Source: Cronobacter dublinensis subsp. dublinensis LMG 23823 (GTDB lineage: Bacteria; Pseudomonadota; Gammaproteobacteria; Enterobacterales; Enterobacteriaceae). Taken from it: 64,000 nucleotides of DNA. The position numbers and the translations under genes were made by a program. Where the stretch lies: assembly GCF_001277235.1 (NCBI RefSeq), contig NZ_CP012266.1:3224001-3288000 (forward strand), in the 5' to 3' direction. The notes below the pieces were generated by a model. The model worked only from the letters and a program-made list of their open reading frames with translations. It did no database searches and was not told the DNA's origin. Below, one piece after another: positions 1 to 8,555 of the stretch (positions are counted from its first letter, which is position 1; every line of letters begins with the position of its first letter).

Positions 1-18
1 ATAGAGTGAGGGAACTGA

Positions 19-279
19 ATGGACATCAGATGGACAAAGCGGGCGTACAAACAACTGGGCGCCGTACCGGAAAGCGACAGGCTCATGCTCTGTAAGAAAG
101 TCGCCGCGCTCGCCACCGAAGACGCCAGGCTGGATATCGTAAAGCTGGCGGGGCTGAAGCCACGCTACCGGCTGCGGGTGGGGAATTATCGGGTGATTTA
201 CGAGCGCGTGGCGGGCGTTCCGGTTATCTGCCTCATTCTGGACGTTAAACGCAGAACCACAACCACTTACCTTAATTAA
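19..279 (+). CDS. RelE/ParE-family toxin
   Basis: A small basic protein of 86 residues that reads like a RelE/ParE-superfamily toxin. It has an N-terminal helix with a WTKRAYKQL motif, a central LAGLKPRYRLRVGNYRVIYE segment typical of the RelE beta-sheet core, and a basic C-terminus (DVKRRTTTTYLN). Family members are mostly ribosome-dependent mRNA endonucleases, though some target gyrase; which applies here cannot be told from sequence. GAGGGAA precedes the ATG. The antitoxin-like gene starts 13 bases downstream, so the toxin is first, as in higBA-type loci. Family is fairly sure, target is not. Confidence 0.8.
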   Translation: MDIRWTKRAYKQLGAVPESDRLMLCKKVAALATEDARLDIVKLAGLKPRYRLRVGNYRVIYERVAGVPVICLILDVKRRTTTTYLN

Positions 280-292
280 TGGGGGTATCGAT

Positions 293-673
293 ATGCTCAA
301 TGCACAAATTATTCATGATAAACAGGGCAACCCCGAATATGCGGTTATCCCCTATGAACTTTACCTCTCAATGCTGGCGCAGCTCGAAGATGACGAGGCG
401 CTGGCGTCATTGCCGTATGAAGCCGACAGCGACGATGACGTCACGCTGCCGCATGAGGTGGTGGGTATTAGCGTTGAGCAGAACGTGAGTTTACAGGCCG
501 CGTGGCGTATCTGGCGCGGGCTGTCGCAGCAGGAGGTGGCTGAAAAACTCGGCATCAGTCAGTCTGCCGTGTCTCAGCTCGAATCCCCTGACTCGCGCCC
601 GCAAAAACGCACCCGCGAAAAGCTGGCGGCGCTTTATGGCTGCCAGCCGGAACAACTCGTGCAATACCGTTGA
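293..673 (+). CDS. Antitoxin with C-terminal XRE-type helix-turn-helix
   Basis: A protein of 126 residues paired with the upstream RelE-like toxin. Residues 1-35 resemble the N-terminus of Phd/YefM-type antitoxins (NAQIIHDKQGNPEYAVIPYELY). An acidic linker follows at about 35-60, and residues 65-126 form a Cro/C1-type DNA-binding domain (LSQQEVAEKLGISQSAVSQLE). The likely role is to neutralise the toxin and autorepress the pair. A GGGGG ribosome-binding site lies 7 bases before the ATG. The gene ends 7 bases short of the convergent ybdD stop. No family name is claimed. Confidence 0.78.
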   Translation: MLNAQIIHDKQGNPEYAVIPYELYLSMLAQLEDDEALASLPYEADSDDDVTLPHEVVGISVEQNVSLQAAWRIWRGLSQQEVAEKLGISQSAVSQLESPDSRPQKRTREKLAALYGCQPEQLVQYR

Positions 674-680
674 GGGGCGC

Positions 681-878
681 TTAGCAGCATTTCGCGCCGC
701 CCTTCGCACCGTAACGGGCGTCCTGGCGTTCGCGGAAGAATTCTTCGTAGGTCATCGGCGTCTGGTCCGGGTGATTAACGCGCATGTGTTCAACGTAGTT
801 GTCGTAATCCGGCACGCCGATCATCATCTTCGCGGCCTGGCCGAGGTATTTCCCGGCTTTAGCAAGGGTATCGAACAT
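681..878 (-). CDS. ybdD: YbdD, small cytoplasmic partner of CstA
   Basis: 65 residues, almost identical in pattern to E. coli YbdD: MFDTLAKAGKYLGQAAKMMIG start, the DYDNYVEHMRVNHP block and a KGGAKCC tail. It belongs to the YbdD/YjiX family, whose genes lie directly downstream of CstA/BtsT-type pyruvate transporters. A supporting role in uptake is proposed for the paralogue YjiX, but its biochemistry is poorly known. Here it lies 192 bases downstream of cstA on the same strand, and that gap carries two palindromic repeats. Confidence 0.93.
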   Translation of the reverse strand: MFDTLAKAGKYLGQAAKMMIGVPDYDNYVEHMRVNHPDQTPMTYEEFFRERQDARYGAKGGAKCC

Positions 879-955
879 TTTTTATCCTTATCCATTGCCC
901 CTTCTCCCGGCGGGGAGAGAGAGCCGATGTGTTTCATTGTGGTCTGGTGCTGGAC

Positions 956-984
956 GGCGGGTGCGCTTCGCTTACCCGCCCTAC
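956..984. repeat. REP-like palindrome, inverse orientation
   Basis: A copy in reverse orientation of the palindromic family seen elsewhere in the window: GGCGGGT, then GCGCTTCGCTT, then ACCCGCCCTAC. It lies between cstA and ybdD, facing the copy at 1010-1038, so the two form a head-to-head pair as in BIME-type arrangements. Confidence 0.75.
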
Positions 985-1009
985 AATGACAAACATGGCA
1001 TTACCGCAC

Positions 1010-1038
1010 GTAGGGTGGGTAAGCGCAGCGCACCCACC
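1010..1038. repeat. REP-like palindrome
   Basis: GTAGGGTGGGT, spacer AAGCGCAGCGC, then ACCCACC. The right arm is shortened relative to the full copy at 3478-3510. It pairs with the inverted copy at 956-984 in the cstA-ybdD gap. Confidence 0.78.
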
Positions 1039-1070
1039 TTTCCGTTATTCACCAGACCTGACAACCTCAC

Positions 1071-3176
1071 TCAATGCGCGTTTTTCGCCTGCGTGACGAC
1101 CTGCTCCGTACCGGCAGGCATTGGCTCATACGGCGTTTCGCTGGCGGTCGGTTTATCGTGCTTCAACGCCGCCAGCGCGGTTTTGATGGAAAACAGCGCC
1201 AGCACCACCACCACGACCATAAAGAAAATGGTCAGGCCCGCGTCGAGACGGTTATTAAACACCAGCTGGCTTAACTGCGCCTCGGTGTACTGCGCCGGAA
1301 GGGTGCCGCTGTCCAGGATCGCCTGAAACTTATTAGCGATAGCCAGAAAGCCCACTTTATTATCCGGGCTGAACGCCTTCTGCCAGCCCGCCGTCAGCGT
1401 ACAAATCAGCAGCCACGCAGTCGGCACCAGCGCCACCCACGCGTAGCGCTGGCGTTTCATTTTAAACAGCACTACGGCGCAGAGCATCAGGGCCATGCCC
1501 GCGAGCATCTGGTTGGCGATACCGAACAGCGGCCACAGCGTATTGATGCCGCCAAGCGGATCCACCACGCCCTGATGCAGGAAATACCCCCACGCCAGCA
1601 CGCATAGCGCCGTCGCCAGCAGGTTCGCGGGCAGTGAGTCGGTACGCTTAAGCCCAGGCGAGATTACGCCCAGCAAATCCTGGAGCATAAAGCGCGCGGC
1701 GCGGGTACCGGCATCGACCGCCGTCAGGATAAACAGCGCCTCGAACAGGATAGCGAAGTGATACCAGAATGATACGTCCATCAGGCCGCCAAGCGCACCG
1801 TGGAGAATGTAGGCCATGCCCACCGCGAGCGTCGGCGCGCCGCCCGCCCGCGAAATAATCGTCTGCTCGCCGACCTCATTCGCTATCTGGCTCAGGGTCT
1901 GCGGCGTTATCTGGAAGCCCCAGCCGCTGACTACCTGCGCGGCGGAGGCGACCACATCCGCCGTACCGGCAGGCGCCAGCACCGCCATCGGGCTGTTCAT
2001 CGCGAAATAGACGCCGGGGTCAATCACGCAGGCCGACACCAGCGCCATGATCGCCACAAACGACTCCATCAGCATCCCGCCGTAACCGATAAAACAGGCC
2101 TGATTTTCATTGGCCAGCATTTTTGGCGTGGTGCCGGAGGCAATCAGCGCGTGGAAGCCTGATACCGCGCCGCACGCGATAGTAATAAACAGGAACGGGA
2201 ACAGGTTGCCGGTCCAGACCGGGCCGGTGCCGTCGATAAATTTGGTCATCGCGGGCATGGTCAGCGTCGGGCGCATGATCAGAATGCCGATGGCGAGACC
2301 GACAATCGTGCCGATTTTCAGGAAGGTAGAGAGGTAGTCGCGCGGGGCCAGCAGCAGCCAGACCGGCAGCACCGCCGCCACAAAGCCGTAGCCCACCAGC
2401 ATCCAGGTCAGCTGTACGCCCGTGAAGTCAAACCACGGCGCCCAGGTTTCGCTTTCGGCCACCCAGCCGCCGGAGATAATCGCAAAGACCAGCATCACGA
2501 GGCCAATGACCGAGACCTCGCCGATGCGTCCTGGCCGCAGATAGCGAATATAGATGCCCATAAAAAGGGCGAGCGGAATGGTAAAAGCGACGGTGTAGGT
2601 GCCCCAGGGGCTGTGGGTCAGCGCTTTCACGACGATCATCGCCAGCACCGCCAGGATGATGATCATTATCATAAAGCAGGCGACGAGCGCGATGACGCCC
2701 GCCGTGTTGCCCATCTCCTCTTTTACCAGTTCGCCGAGCGAGCGCCCGTCGCGACGGGTGGAGACAAACAGCACCATAAAATCCTGCACCGCACCGGCCA
2801 GCACCACGCCCGCGAGGATCCAGATCATACCGGGCAGATAGCCCATTTGCGCCGCCAGCACCGGCCCTACCAGCGGCCCGGCGCCCGCGATTGCCGCAAA
2901 ATGGTGACCGAACAGCACTTTTTTATCGGTAGGCACGTAGTCGAGCCCGTCGTTATGGCGCACCGCGGGCGTCATGCGCGTCCCGTCGACGGCGAGCACC
3001 TTTTTCGCGATAAACAGGCCATAGAACCGGTAAGCGATGAGATAAATACAGACGGCGGCGACAACTATCCACAGCGCGTTGATCTGCTCGCCGCGGTTAA
3101 GCGCGATGTAGCCCAGCGCGAAGGCACCCAACACGGAGAGCCCCGCCCAGATAAGGTATTTCCCTGAGTTCGTCAT
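1071..3176 (-). CDS. cstA: CstA, pyruvate/carbon-starvation inner-membrane transporter
   Basis: 701 residues, the E. coli CstA length, with near-continuous similarity from GKYLIWAGLSVLGAF onward. It is a polytopic inner-membrane protein (roughly 16-18 hydrophobic segments) with the family blocks HHFAAIAGAGPLVGP and GAVQDFMVLF near residues 90-140. Members import pyruvate with protons; CstA was first described as a carbon-starvation-induced peptide transporter. ybdD follows on the same strand, and the enterobactin operon lies upstream in the same orientation. In E. coli cstA is controlled by CRP and CsrA; I see no strong CRP box here. Confidence 0.96.
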   Translation of the reverse strand: MTNSGKYLIWAGLSVLGAFALGYIALNRGEQINALWIVVAAVCIYLIAYRFYGLFIAKKVLAVDGTRMTPAVRHNDGLDYVPTDKKVLFGHHFAAIAGAGPLVGPVLAAQMGYLPGMIWILAGVVLAGAVQDFMVLFVSTRRDGRSLGELVKEEMGNTAGVIALVACFMIMIIILAVLAMIVVKALTHSPWGTYTVAFTIPLALFMGIYIRYLRPGRIGEVSVIGLVMLVFAIISGGWVAESETWAPWFDFTGVQLTWMLVGYGFVAAVLPVWLLLAPRDYLSTFLKIGTIVGLAIGILIMRPTLTMPAMTKFIDGTGPVWTGNLFPFLFITIACGAVSGFHALIASGTTPKMLANENQACFIGYGGMLMESFVAIMALVSACVIDPGVYFAMNSPMAVLAPAGTADVVASAAQVVSGWGFQITPQTLSQIANEVGEQTIISRAGGAPTLAVGMAYILHGALGGLMDVSFWYHFAILFEALFILTAVDAGTRAARFMLQDLLGVISPGLKRTDSLPANLLATALCVLAWGYFLHQGVVDPLGGINTLWPLFGIANQMLAGMALMLCAVVLFKMKRQRYAWVALVPTAWLLICTLTAGWQKAFSPDNKVGFLAIANKFQAILDSGTLPAQYTEAQLSQLVFNNRLDAGLTIFFMVVVVVLALFSIKTALAALKHDKPTASETPYEPMPAGTEQVVTQAKNAH

Positions 3177-3397
3177 AATAGTTATCCATTCAGTGAAACA
3201 ATGAGTGAAACAGAGGTGTTACATTTTGTTTCTATATCACTAAAAAGAATTTAACAATGTAGGGTGCAGAGAAACGCGCGCCAGCCGCCAGGATTTACGC
3301 CAGTCTGTTAGCGGGATCACGGGATAATGATGCGCGGGGTGTTACGCCGCGGGGGCGGTTAAGCGGATCGCAAACGCCTTATAAAACCCGCGTAACC

Positions 3398-3420
3398 GTA
3401 GGGCGGGTAAGCGAAGCCGC
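3398..3420. repeat. Partial REP-like element
   Basis: GTAGGGCGGGTAAGCGAAGC followed by CGC matches the left arm and spacer of the local palindrome family, but the complementary right arm is missing. It looks like a decayed copy. Confidence 0.55.
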
Positions 3421-3477
3421 AATAACCCCCTCGCATCCGCGCTCAGTGCTGAAGGTTGGGGGGAAGGTGTTATTTTC

Positions 3478-3510
3478 GTAGGGTGGGTAAGCGAAGCGCA
3501 CCCACCCTAC
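3478..3510. repeat. REP-like perfect palindrome
   Basis: An 11-base left arm GTAGGGTGGGT, an 11-base spacer AAGCGAAGCGC, and the exactly complementary right arm ACCCACCCTAC. This is the most complete copy of the family in the window and serves as its reference. It lies 35 bases beyond the entH stop. Confidence 0.82.
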
Positions 3511-3545
3511 AACATCAACAGAACCGACAAACCCGACAATGAGTG

Positions 3546-3959
3546 CTATCCCAGAATTGCCGTGCTCAACCGGCTGGTGCAGCAGCGCCGTCCTTGCTCG
3601 TCGAAAATTACGATTTCCCAGCACTGGCTTTGTCGCCCGAGATGCAGCGGCTGGCAGACGCCGCGCACCTGGCCCTGCGATACCGCACGGTGATGCGACG
3701 CGCTGACCTCGGTGCCCACCACGCACTGCCCGTCGCGGGTGGTGAGGTAACCCGCCATCGAGCCGAGCGTTTCAGCGAGTGCCGCCGAGGCCCCGCCGTG
3801 CAACAGACCGAACGGCTGATGGGTGCGGGTATCCACTGGCATGGTCGCCTCCAGCAAATCGTCGCCGATGCGGGTATAGATAATGCCGAGATGCTCCACT
3901 AGCGTGCCGACGCTGGTCGCGTTGAGCGCCTCAAGCGTCATGTGACGTTTCCAGATCAT
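3546..3959 (-). CDS. entH: EntH, proofreading thioesterase of enterobactin synthesis
   Basis: 137 residues, identical in length to E. coli EntH (YbdB). It is a hotdog-fold thioesterase with the PFGLLHGGASAALAETLGS block that carries the catalytic acidic residue. EntH frees EntB and EntF carrier domains that have been wrongly acylated, keeping the synthetase running. It is the last gene of entCEBAH: its ATG follows the entA TAA immediately (TAAATG), so translation is probably coupled. Confidence 0.96.
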   Translation of the reverse strand: MIWKRHMTLEALNATSVGTLVEHLGIIYTRIGDDLLEATMPVDTRTHQPFGLLHGGASAALAETLGSMAGYLTTRDGQCVVGTEVSASHHRAVSQGQVRGVCQPLHLGRQSQCWEIVIFDEQGRRCCTSRLSTAILG

Positions 3960-4712
3960 TTATGCCCCAAGCGTTGAGCCGCCGTCGATAACGAGATCCT
4001 GCAGCGTAATGTGGCTGGCCAGATCGGAGGCCAGGAACAAAATCGTGTTCGCCACCTCCTGCGGCTGCGCGATTTTTCCAAGCGGAATACCGAGCTTAAA
4101 CTGCTCCGCGAACCCGCGAATGCGCTGCTGTTCGGCATCGTCACTGTGCCATAACGTGCGTTGCATATCGGTATCGGTCGAGCCCGGCGACACCAGATTG
4201 CAGCGCACCCCGCAGGACGCCAGCTCCAGCCCCACGGTCAGCGCCAGGCTCTTGAGCGCCGCCTTCGACGCGCCATACGCCGACATCCCGATACGCGGCG
4301 TGTGCGCGGCGTCCGAGGCGACCGTCACGATAGCCCCACGCTTCTGCGCGCGGAATGTTGCCATCGTCTGCTGGAAAAAATTAAACGCGCCGCCGACGTT
4401 CACCGCGAGCGTCTGCTGCCAGTCGTCCAGCGCGAGCGCGTCCGTGGCCCCCATGCGCAGAATGCCCGCCGCGTTCACCAGCACGTCGAGGCGTGCGTCG
4501 TCCCGCAGCAAACGCTGACAGACCGCCGCCACTCCGGCGGCATCCGCCACGTCGAGCGTCTCACAGGCGAACGGATAATCGGCATGCGGGAACGCGAGGT
4601 CGAAGCCGGTCACCGTCGCACCGGCCTGCGCAAACGCCCGCGCGGTGGCGTAGCCGATGCCTTTGCCCGCGCCCGTGACCCAGACCGTCTGGCCGCTGAA
4701 ATCCAGCGTCAT
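3960..4712 (-). CDS. entA: EntA, 2,3-dihydro-2,3-dihydroxybenzoate dehydrogenase
   Basis: 250 residues. A short-chain dehydrogenase with the NAD-binding VWVTGAGKGIGYATA motif at about residues 8-22, NAAGI near residue 83, and the catalytic SAYGASKAA (Tyr-X3-Lys) near residue 146. It oxidises 2,3-dihydro-2,3-dihydroxybenzoate to 2,3-dihydroxybenzoate. The start at 4712 gives an ATGA overlap with the entB stop; an upstream in-frame ATG would extend the protein into entB without homology. Third enzyme of the DHB branch. Confidence 0.96.
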   Translation of the reverse strand: MTLDFSGQTVWVTGAGKGIGYATARAFAQAGATVTGFDLAFPHADYPFACETLDVADAAGVAAVCQRLLRDDARLDVLVNAAGILRMGATDALALDDWQQTLAVNVGGAFNFFQQTMATFRAQKRGAIVTVASDAAHTPRIGMSAYGASKAALKSLALTVGLELASCGVRCNLVSPGSTDTDMQRTLWHSDDAEQQRIRGFAEQFKLGIPLGKIAQPQEVANTILFLASDLASHITLQDLVIDGGSTLGA

Positions 4713-5578
4713 GCCTGCGGCTCCCTGGAAAGCAGCGCCCACCAGGCGTCGATGGTCGGGTTTTTCGCCAGCATCACGAAGTCGATATCGCCATGCACTT
4801 TGCGCCAGCGCGCCGCGAGCGCCATCATGCGCACGGAATCGAGCCCGTAATCGATGAGGTTCTCGTCATCTTCCGGCTCGTCGGACTCATCCAGCAGCGG
4901 CAATACCCGCGCACGCAGCGCCGCTTTGCTGTCCGGCACGTCAGGCTCAGCGTCGGGCAACAGGTCGGCGGTCATCACCACGCGCCCGGCGCGGCCCGCG
5001 ACATACGTCAGCGCCATCAGATGCTCTTCACGGCTAAAATCGGCCAGCGCGTCGGCCACCATAAACGGCTTGATATCGCGCATAAAAGCGTCGGTGGCGG
5101 TGATCATGCAGCCAATATGCGCGTAGACGCCGCAAATGATCAGCTGGTCGCGGCCCATCTCTTTCAGCGCCTGCTCCAGCGGTGAGCGATGAAAGGCGCT
5201 GTAACGCCACTTCACCAGCACCGTGTCGTCGGCATCTGGCGCGAGCGCCGCCACCACTTTTTGTTTATCGGGATGGTTATTAAGCCCCGGCCCCCACATG
5301 TCGTTTAAGAGCGCGCGGTCGGCGTCGCTCTGCTGATTCGGCTGCGCGGTGTAATACACCGGAATGCCCTGCGCTTTGCAGTACTGGCGCAGCGCGGCGA
5401 TATTCGCCACCACCTGTTCAATCATCGGGCAGTTCTCGCCCCAGAAATTAAGGAAATACTCCTGCATGTCGTGGATAAGCAGCGCCGCGCGCTGCGGCTC
5501 AAAGGCCCAGCTGACTTTGTTTTGCGGGAGATCCGCTGCGCCCGGCAGCGCATAGGCGTTCAGTTTAGGGATAGCCAT
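4709..5578 (-). CDS. entB: EntB, isochorismatase / aryl carrier protein
   Basis: 289 residues in two domains. Residues 1-210 are the isochorismatase, with LLIHDMQEYFLNFW and KWRYSAFHRSPLE blocks and ICGVYAHIGCM as the hydrolase signature. Residues 215-289 are the aryl carrier domain, with DYGLDSVRMM placing the phosphopantetheine serine near residue 248. It converts isochorismate to dihydro-DHB and then carries activated DHB to EntF. It is slightly longer than E. coli EntB (285) because of an acidic linker (DESDEPEDDEN). It overlaps entA by 4 bases. Confidence 0.96.
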   Translation of the reverse strand: MAIPKLNAYALPGAADLPQNKVSWAFEPQRAALLIHDMQEYFLNFWGENCPMIEQVVANIAALRQYCKAQGIPVYYTAQPNQQSDADRALLNDMWGPGLNNHPDKQKVVAALAPDADDTVLVKWRYSAFHRSPLEQALKEMGRDQLIICGVYAHIGCMITATDAFMRDIKPFMVADALADFSREEHLMALTYVAGRAGRVVMTADLLPDAEPDVPDSKAALRARVLPLLDESDEPEDDENLIDYGLDSVRMMALAARWRKVHGDIDFVMLAKNPTIDAWWALLSREPQA

Positions 5579-5587
5579 TTTCTTTCC

Positions 5588-7192
5588 TTACTCGGTTGCA
5601 GACTGGCGCGCCGCCAGCCAGAGACGCAGTTGTTTTTTATCCACTTTGCCGACTGGCGTGAGCGGCAGCGCATCGACGCGCTCCACGCGGTCCGGCAGTT
5701 TGAAATCGGCGACGCCCAGCTCGCGCAGATAACGGCGGATCTCCACCGCTTTAACAGCCCGGTTAGTGACGATATAGGCGCAGCTCTTCTCGCCGAGCAG
5801 GCTGTCTTCCATCGAGACCAGCCCCGCGTGGACGATGGCCTCATGTCCAAGCAGCAGGTTTTCTATCTCTTCGGCGGCGATCTTCTCGCCGCCGCGGTTG
5901 ATCTGATCTTTCTCGCGGCCCTGAACGGTGATGTAGCCGTGTTCGTCAATCGCTATCAGATCGCCGGAGCAGTAAAACCCGTTGTCGTCAAAGGCGCTGG
6001 CGTTGTGCGCCGGGCTGTTGTAGTAGCCCCGGAAGGTGTACGGGCCGCGCGTCATCAGGCGCCCCACCTGGCCGCGCGGCAGCGGATTGCCATCTTCATC
6101 GGCCACCCAGACTTCATCGTCCGGGCTCATCGGACAGCCCTGGGTCGTGAAAATGCGCGCATCCGGGTCGTCAAGGCGGGTGTAGTTCACCAGCCCCTCG
6201 GCCATGCCGAACACCTGCTGAAGCTGGCAGCCGATCTCCGCCGGAATACGCGCGGCGAGCGTGTCGGAGAGCCGCGCGCCACCGACCTGCAGGAGCTTAA
6301 GCGACGCCAGCGCGCGATTGGTGCCCCACTCCTGAATGGCCTGCAGCCAGAGGCTGACGGCGGGCGGCACCAGCGCGGTGACGTTAATCTGGTGCTGTTC
6401 AATCAGCGGGAAGCAGAGCGTCGCGCTTGGGTCGCGCGCCAGCACCACGCAGCCTTCGGCGAAAAACACGCCGAGCGCGCCGGGCGAGCTTAACGGGTAG
6501 TTATGGGCGGCGGGCAGCGCGCAGAGATAGCGCGTCTCGCGGCTGAAGGCGCAGAGCTCTGTGCTGCGGCGGATGCTGTAGTAGTAGTCGTTGTGCGTGC
6601 GCGGAATAAGCTTCGGCGTGCCGGTGCTGCCGCCGGAGAGCTGGAAAAACGCCACTTCATCGGCGGCAGATGGCGCGGGTGTGAAACCGGCCTGCGGCTC
6701 GGCGATAAGCGCCTCCAGGGTATCGCCGCGCAGCAGCGTCAGGCGCAGCGTTGGCGTTTTCGCGGCCAGCGCGTCGGCGTAAGCGTCATCGGCAAAGAGC
6801 GCGTGCTCGCGGTCGGCAATGAGCAGCGCGGGCGCAATCTGGCGCGCGTAGGCGTCAAGCTCGGTGCGCTGATGGCTGAAGAGCGCATTGACCGGCGCGA
6901 CGCCGATTTTCAAGAGCGCGAAGAAGACAATGTAAAACTCCGCCACGTTGCCAAGCTGCACCAGCGCGGTGTCGCCGTTTTTCAGGCCACGGCGCGACAG
7001 CGCGCCCGCAAGCCGCTTGGAGGCAGCGTCCAGTTCGCGATAGCTGAAGCGGCGCTCGCCGTCGATAACCGCGGTCGCGGCGCTCTGCGCGTGGCGGCTC
7101 ACAATATCGGTGAGCGGCAGGTCGAGCCAGTAGCCTTTGGCGCGGTAGCGCGCGGCGAAATCATCCGGCCAGCGGGTATAAGGAATAGTCAT
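5588..7192 (-). CDS. entE: EntE, 2,3-dihydroxybenzoate-AMP ligase
   Basis: 534 residues, an adenylation enzyme of the ANL superfamily (E. coli 536). It has the phosphate-loop core FQLSGGSTGTPKLIPR near residues 187-202, the YCSGDL/EHGYITVQGREKDQINRGGEKI hinge near 410-440, and the C-terminal lysine in PVGKVDKKQL. It activates DHB as the acyl adenylate and loads it onto the EntB aryl carrier. The gene lies 9 bases upstream of entB, within entCEBAH. Confidence 0.96.
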   Translation of the reverse strand: MTIPYTRWPDDFAARYRAKGYWLDLPLTDIVSRHAQSAATAVIDGERRFSYRELDAASKRLAGALSRRGLKNGDTALVQLGNVAEFYIVFFALLKIGVAPVNALFSHQRTELDAYARQIAPALLIADREHALFADDAYADALAAKTPTLRLTLLRGDTLEALIAEPQAGFTPAPSAADEVAFFQLSGGSTGTPKLIPRTHNDYYYSIRRSTELCAFSRETRYLCALPAAHNYPLSSPGALGVFFAEGCVVLARDPSATLCFPLIEQHQINVTALVPPAVSLWLQAIQEWGTNRALASLKLLQVGGARLSDTLAARIPAEIGCQLQQVFGMAEGLVNYTRLDDPDARIFTTQGCPMSPDDEVWVADEDGNPLPRGQVGRLMTRGPYTFRGYYNSPAHNASAFDDNGFYCSGDLIAIDEHGYITVQGREKDQINRGGEKIAAEEIENLLLGHEAIVHAGLVSMEDSLLGEKSCAYIVTNRAVKAVEIRRYLRELGVADFKLPDRVERVDALPLTPVGKVDKKQLRLWLAARQSATE

Positions 7193-7201
7193 GCGCAGCC
7201 C

Positions 7202-8368
7202 TCAGTGAAGCCCTAAAACGTGAAGCATGGTGGAGAGTTTGGTGCCGGTTTCGCGCCACTCCGAAAGCGGGTCGGACGCCGGGACAATGCCCGCGCCCGC
7301 GAACAGCCGGACCTGATTGCCGCACAGCCGCGCACAGCGGATGGTCACCACCCACTCGCCGTTGCCCTCGGCATCACACCAGCCGACGATGCCGCCGAAC
7401 AGCTCGCGATCGAACGGCTCCAGTTCGGCGATAGACGCTTTCGCCGCCTCGTGCGGGAAGCCGCTTAGCGCGGGCGTCGGGTGCAACAGGCAGGCGAGCG
7501 ACAGCGCGTTATCGTCCGCAAAGCGCGTCTCGCCCTCGACCGGCGTCGCGAGATGCCAGAGCGTCGGCGTGGTGATAAGCTCCGGCGCGCCCGGCATCGC
7601 CAGGCGATGGCTGCGCGGCACGAGGAGGTCGCGCATCGCCTGCGTCACCAGTTCATGCTCGTGCCGGTCTTTGGCGGAGCAAAGCAGCGCCTGCCCGGCC
7701 GCGTTATCCTCACGCGCGTCGGCGTGGCGGCGCGCGGAGCCCGCCAGCGGCAGCGAGCTGAACGTATTGCCATCTTTGCGCAGCAGCAGTTCCGGGCTCG
7801 CGCCAAGCAGCGTGCCACCATCCGGCAGCGGCACGTGGAAGTTAAAGCTCGCGGGGTTTTGCGCCACCAGCCGCGCCAGCAACGCGAGGCTGTCCGGCGG
7901 TGTGTCGGTGGTAAGGTCGATAAGCCGGGAGAGCACGATTTTGCTCACCTCAGGCGTGTCGGTCAGCGCGGCGGCGCGCGCCACCATCGCCATAAACGCC
8001 TCCTGCTCCGGGAGTTCTGTACGGCTTTTCACGCGCGGCGCGGCGGCGCGTTCGGGCAGCGCATAACCGGCGGGCGTGAAGTCGCTGCGGCTTTCGGGAA
8101 TAAACAGCGCGGAAGGCTGGCGGGTGTCGAACGGGATCGCCCCGACCACCATCGGGCGCGCAATGCCGCTACGCCGGGCGCGGTCAAAGGCGTCGCGCAG
8201 CGCGGTCTGAAACACACCATGGCGGGCTTCGCCATCTACGGCTGGCGTATCGATCCGCGCGAAACAGCCGCGGGTCGTGAAACTGTGATAAGGCGACATG
8301 AAGAAAAAGCTGTCAGATGAAAGGGATGCGGTAGCCTTGCGGCACTCCCCGGCCAGTGACGTGTCCAT
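7202..8368 (-). CDS. entC: EntC, isochorismate synthase
   Basis: 388 residues. A chorismate-utilising enzyme that converts chorismate to isochorismate, the first committed step to enterobactin. It has KIVLSRLIDLTTD with the catalytic-base lysine, LLGASPELLLR, HPTPALSGFPHEAA and the C-terminal GIVGWCDAEGNGEW / VRLFAGAGIV blocks. The start at 8368 gives MDTSLAGE, which matches the E. coli N-terminus, with a strong AGGAGG 6 bases upstream; a more upstream ATG would engulf that site. First gene of the operon, divergent from fepB. Confidence 0.96.
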   Translation of the reverse strand: MDTSLAGECRKATASLSSDSFFFMSPYHSFTTRGCFARIDTPAVDGEARHGVFQTALRDAFDRARRSGIARPMVVGAIPFDTRQPSALFIPESRSDFTPAGYALPERAAAPRVKSRTELPEQEAFMAMVARAAALTDTPEVSKIVLSRLIDLTTDTPPDSLALLARLVAQNPASFNFHVPLPDGGTLLGASPELLLRKDGNTFSSLPLAGSARRHADAREDNAAGQALLCSAKDRHEHELVTQAMRDLLVPRSHRLAMPGAPELITTPTLWHLATPVEGETRFADDNALSLACLLHPTPALSGFPHEAAKASIAELEPFDRELFGGIVGWCDAEGNGEWVVTIRCARLCGNQVRLFAGAGIVPASDPLSEWRETGTKLSTMLHVLGLH

Positions 8369-8397
8369 GCGCTCCTCCTGTACCAAAAAAGAGAACT

Positions 8398-8416
8398 GAT
8401 AATTGTTATCATTTGT
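8398..8416 (-). promoter_or_regulatory. Fur-box-like site upstream of entC
   Basis: GATAATTGTTATCATTT contains the palindrome GATAA-TTG-TTATC and resembles the 19-base Fur consensus GATAATGATAATCATTATC. It lies 30 bases upstream of the entC ATG, as expected for iron repression of entCEBAH. Confidence 0.75.
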
Positions 8417-8511
8417 ATTTGGAGGCGTAACCTAAGGCGAAATGGCGGGCATGTCAACCGCAGAGGCGAATTCAGGGCGGCGGCGTCGCTTGCATCCCGT
8501 CGACAAATGGT

Positions 8512-8530
8512 GAAAATGAGAAGCATTATT
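8512..8530 (+). promoter_or_regulatory. Fur-box-like site upstream of fepB
   Basis: GAAAATGAGAAGCATTATT matches the 19-base Fur consensus at 15 positions by eye. It lies 26 bases before the fepB start. With the entC-proximal site it gives one Fur site for each divergent transcript, as in E. coli. Confidence 0.72.
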
Positions 8531-8555
8531 AACTCTTCTGACAGGATATGTTGTC

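Larger units (their letters stand above)
3177..3545. other. entH-cstA intergenic region
   Basis: A 369-base gap without a convincing gene. The part next to cstA (3177-3265) is AT-richer and should hold its promoter and leader. The rest holds a partial REP-like arm (3398-3420) and one perfect REP-like palindrome (3478-3510). The palindrome lies just past the end of entH, so it may also protect the 3' end of the ent transcript. Confidence 0.6.

Noticed and set aside
3177..3265. CRP site upstream of cstA
   Set aside because: Only a GTGA half-site in TTAGTGATATAGAAAC was seen; the second half does not match TCACA.
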